Below, in pieces: positions 62,053 to 64,000 of a stretch of DNA of 64,000 nt; position 1 is the first letter of the stretch; each line of letters begins with the position of its first letter. The stretch is from assembly GCA_900541415.1 (NCBI GenBank), contig UQJP01000011.1, positions 54,253-118,252 of the forward strand, read 5' to 3'. Source of the DNA: an uncultured Odoribacter sp. Lineage in GTDB: Bacteria; Bacteroidota; Bacteroidia; Bacteroidales; Marinifilaceae. The notes beneath the pieces were generated by a model. It was not told the origin of the DNA. It searched no databases and saw nothing but the letters and a program-made list of their open reading frames with translations. A program made the translations under genes and the position numbers.

Positions 62053-63309
62053 ATGAGATTACAATTTATATTACTTTTCCTCCTGGCCCTATCGTTTGCC
62101 GGATGTAATACAGATGAACGCACGCCGGGGACTTTGGAGCTCACTTCCGGCTCAATCTACAATTTCGACAGCGAAGAACACATACTGAAAGTAGCCGTCC
62201 AGAGCAACATGGAATGGCAGGTCACGGGAGCGACAAACTGGTGCCAACCGGATAAGCTCTCCGGATATGGCGACGACACGCTAAGGCTCGACATCAGTGC
62301 AAACATCTCGTCACAGGAACGCATTGCAACTTTGGTGCTTAAAAATCCCGATGTGCGCAAAGCCATCCGGGTAAATCAGGCCGGGTCGGAAACAGAATAC
62401 CATTACAAGCTTCCGGTGATTTTCCACATCCTCTATAACGATGCAAGCTCGGAGGAACAAAACGTGAGCGCCGAACGGATCAACCAGATCATCGGCGAAT
62501 GTAACGCCATGTATGCCGACGCAAACAACAGCATCGATATGAATCTGGAATTTGTCCTCGCCACTCAAGACCCGGAAGGCAACGAACTGGCGGAGCCGGG
62601 TATCGACAGGATTCTGTGGCCATCGTCCGCTACGATGAGTTGCGATGCCTTTATGAACGATAAGAATGTCATTCCCTATGTATGGGATTTGAATAACTAC
62701 ATCAACATTTTCATCTACACGTTCAGCGAACAAAATACGTTGGGCATATCTTACCTGCCCTACACCCTCAGCAGTAACAATCTGGCGGGGTTGAACTACG
62801 GCGACCGCCTCCTGACGAATCCCACCCTGGATTATCCGCATTGTGTCAGCGTCAATAATAAATATGTACTTACGGAACATCCTTACCTGAAAGTACCGGA
62901 TTTGACTCTGACGCTTACCCATGAGTTGGGGCACTACCTCGGACTGTTCCATGTGTTCATGGCAGAAAAAAATACTACGGACTATTGTGACGATACGGAA
63001 ACCTACGACCGGGCAGCTTATGAAAACTGGCTCAATTCGCTCACAAAGGCACTACCTTTTAGCGAACTGGCCATCCGTACCAGCCCTGAAAGCGTGGAGT
63101 TTACTTCTTACAACATCATGGATTACGATTTTTCATACCTAAACCAGTTCACCCTCAACCAACGGGAACGGGTAAGGCACGTATTGGAAAACAGCCCGCT
63201 GATCCCCGGTCCGAAATCGGATGCCAGCCGTTCCAGGAGCAATCCTGACTTAGAAATTCCGGAAGCCCGGACGATCAAATGGACAAGAAATGACTGGCTT
63301 GTCCGCTAA
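62053..63309 (+). CDS. Metzincin-type zinc metalloprotease lipoprotein
   Basis: 418 residues. Lipobox FAGC18. An Ig-like BACON-type segment (about 25-110, MEWQVTGATNWCQPD) precedes the peptidase domain. The zinc site is HELGHYLGLFH at 290-300 and the Met-turn is YNIMDYDF, the signature of the Bacteroidota metzincin lipoproteins. It is presumably displayed on the cell surface and degrades host or dietary proteins. A Ser/Arg-rich stretch near residues 390-400 precedes the C-terminal tail. Confidence 0.9.
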   Translation: MRLQFILLFLLALSFAGCNTDERTPGTLELTSGSIYNFDSEEHILKVAVQSNMEWQVTGATNWCQPDKLSGYGDDTLRLDISANISSQERIATLVLKNPDVRKAIRVNQAGSETEYHYKLPVIFHILYNDASSEEQNVSAERINQIIGECNAMYADANNSIDMNLEFVLATQDPEGNELAEPGIDRILWPSSATMSCDAFMNDKNVIPYVWDLNNYINIFIYTFSEQNTLGISYLPYTLSSNNLAGLNYGDRLLTNPTLDYPHCVSVNNKYVLTEHPYLKVPDLTLTLTHELGHYLGLFHVFMAEKNTTDYCDDTETYDRAAYENWLNSLTKALPFSELAIRTSPESVEFTSYNIMDYDFSYLNQFTLNQRERVRHVLENSPLIPGPKSDASRSRSNPDLEIPEARTIKWTRNDWLVR

Positions 63310-63420
63310 CAACGGATAATCGTCAAACGCAGGTCATAACCTCACGACATCAAAGCACATACAAAGAGAAAAGCACCCCGCCCATTTTGCCGGAAGTGCT
63401 TTCGCCAAAAAATAAGAAGA

Positions 63421-63455
63421 AAAAAGGCGTTCTGTTTTTATGAACGCCTTTTCTC
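63421..63455. terminator. Hairpin between the metzincin gene and the edge lipoprotein
   Basis: AAAAAGGCGTTC, a loop and GAACGCCTTTT followed by CT, between two convergent genes. Confidence 0.75.
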
Positions 63456-63516
63456 ATTAATATAGCTCCTGCCAACGGCTGAAAACAGTAACTCTCCAAA
63501 ACCTGTTTCAGCTCGT

Positions 63517-64000
63517 TCATTTCACAACTTTATAATGGATTGTAAATACAACATGAGTAGCCTGACTATTATGCGGCAAAGTGTACATTCCATAATATTC
63601 TGAATAAAAGTTTCCTATCTCGGGATCATGCCCGTACCCCGAAGACACAATAGGCATAACTACACTGCTGGTATTACAACTTATAGAATAGGGAATCAAA
63701 TGCTCATTCGAAGAATTAATAGACTCTCCCGCCCTCAGGTAAAACGCATATTGATCGTCAGACCATCCCATAATACCGGTAGCATCGAATTCCTTATTAT
63801 TACTGATATAATATTTATTCTCTGTTATATGGCTCGTACAAAAACCCAAATAACGAAATTCTTTTAAACTTGATTCATATCCGGCAGGCATATCTGTTAA
63901 AAAAATCGTACTTGCAAGCACTCCGTTCGTATGTCCGATTGTATTCGTCGTTTCTACCTGAGGTGTCTGTTCCGGCAAAACCTCTTCTTGCTGGCAGGCC
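63517..64000 (-). CDS. Lipoprotein of unknown function, N-terminus outside the window
   Basis: The reading frame runs off the window end. The first visible codons give ...ACQQEEVLPEQTPQV, a lipobox Cys followed by a Gln/Glu spacer, so the signal peptide lies beyond 64000. The body (about 150 residues) is mostly beta, with single conserved-looking words such as GFCTSHITENKYY and PYSISCNTSSVVMPIVSS, and no family I recognise. Next to it, on the opposite strand, is the metzincin lipoprotein. The product is incomplete here and its full length cannot be judged. Confidence 0.6.
   Translation of the reverse strand, partial: ACQQEEVLPEQTPQVETTNTIGHTNGVLASTIFLTDMPAGYESSLKEFRYLGFCTSHITENKYYISNNKEFDATGIMGWSDDQYAFYLRAGESINSSNEHLIPYSISCNTSSVVMPIVSSGYGHDPEIGNFYSEYYGMYTLPHNSQATHVVFTIHYKVVK

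Noticed and set aside
1..64000. tRNA, rRNA, CRISPR, transposon and prophage signals
   Set aside because: None was recognised: no clover-leaf-like sequence, no regularly spaced direct repeats, no transposase or integrase, and no terminal inverted repeats.

Overview
The window reads as chromosomal DNA of an anaerobic, probably gut-dwelling member of the Bacteroidota, order Bacteroidales. An Odoribacter/Butyricimonas-like relative is plausible, but this is inference. The evidence is: gldE/gldD genes; NVEALA-type secreted peptides; lysine synthesis through dapL and dapF; an NADH-linked [FeFe] hydrogenase; many lipoproteins; and about twenty TAnnTTTG elements, the -7 box of the Bacteroidetes sigma factor, placed just upstream of genes. 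Almost every gene is intact. I saw no tRNA, rRNA, insertion sequence, prophage or CRISPR array.

Region by region. 1-4.4 kb: the start of RNase G, an HU protein, a 29-residue basic ribosomal-type protein, ssb, gldE and gldD. gldD carries a CTAT tetranucleotide tract inside its signal-peptide codons and is out of frame with its ATG as sequenced. 4.5-11.5 kb: a secreted alkaline-phosphatase-fold protein that lacks the usual metal ligands, two regulators, small secreted or cytoplasmic proteins, and a cluster of two Cys-rich NVEALA peptides with a propeller lipoprotein and a CTPC thioredoxin-like lipoprotein. 11.7-23.4 kb: clpC, a ligA enlarged by two extra HhH-like modules, a metallopeptidase/propeller/barrel protein, a secreted arginase-family protein, an HxlR regulator, a UspA-like protein and an M48 peptidase.

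23.8-28 kb: a three-gene hydrogenase operon (NuoF-like, catalytic, NuoE-like). 28.4-37 kb: an ABC permease, mutY, ybaK, DUF4272 and DUF4846 proteins, a small zinc ribbon protein and a DHA2 drug-efflux transporter. 37.1-43.8 kb: a compact IclR-led catabolic operon (Fe-alcohol dehydrogenase, HzsA-related two-heme protein, DeoC aldolase, FGGY kinase) whose substrate is not known. 43.9-55.4 kb: housekeeping and accessory genes, including ogt, a choloylglycine-hydrolase-family enzyme, an NCS2 permease, a nitroreductase/AraC pair, a TlpA-like protein, acpH, a dehydrogenase that lacks its catalytic residues, and dapF-dapL.

55.5-64 kb: a 2-aminoethylphosphonate degradation locus (HTH regulator, DUF5690 MFS transporter, phnX, phnW), then a glycerophosphodiesterase, flavodoxin, a metzincin lipoprotein and a lipoprotein cut by the window end.

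Most worth following up: the predicted phase switch in gldD, the NVEALA peptide cluster, the IclR/HzsA/DeoC/FGGY operon, the phosphonate locus with its untested transporter and operator, and the LigA with repeated HhH modules.
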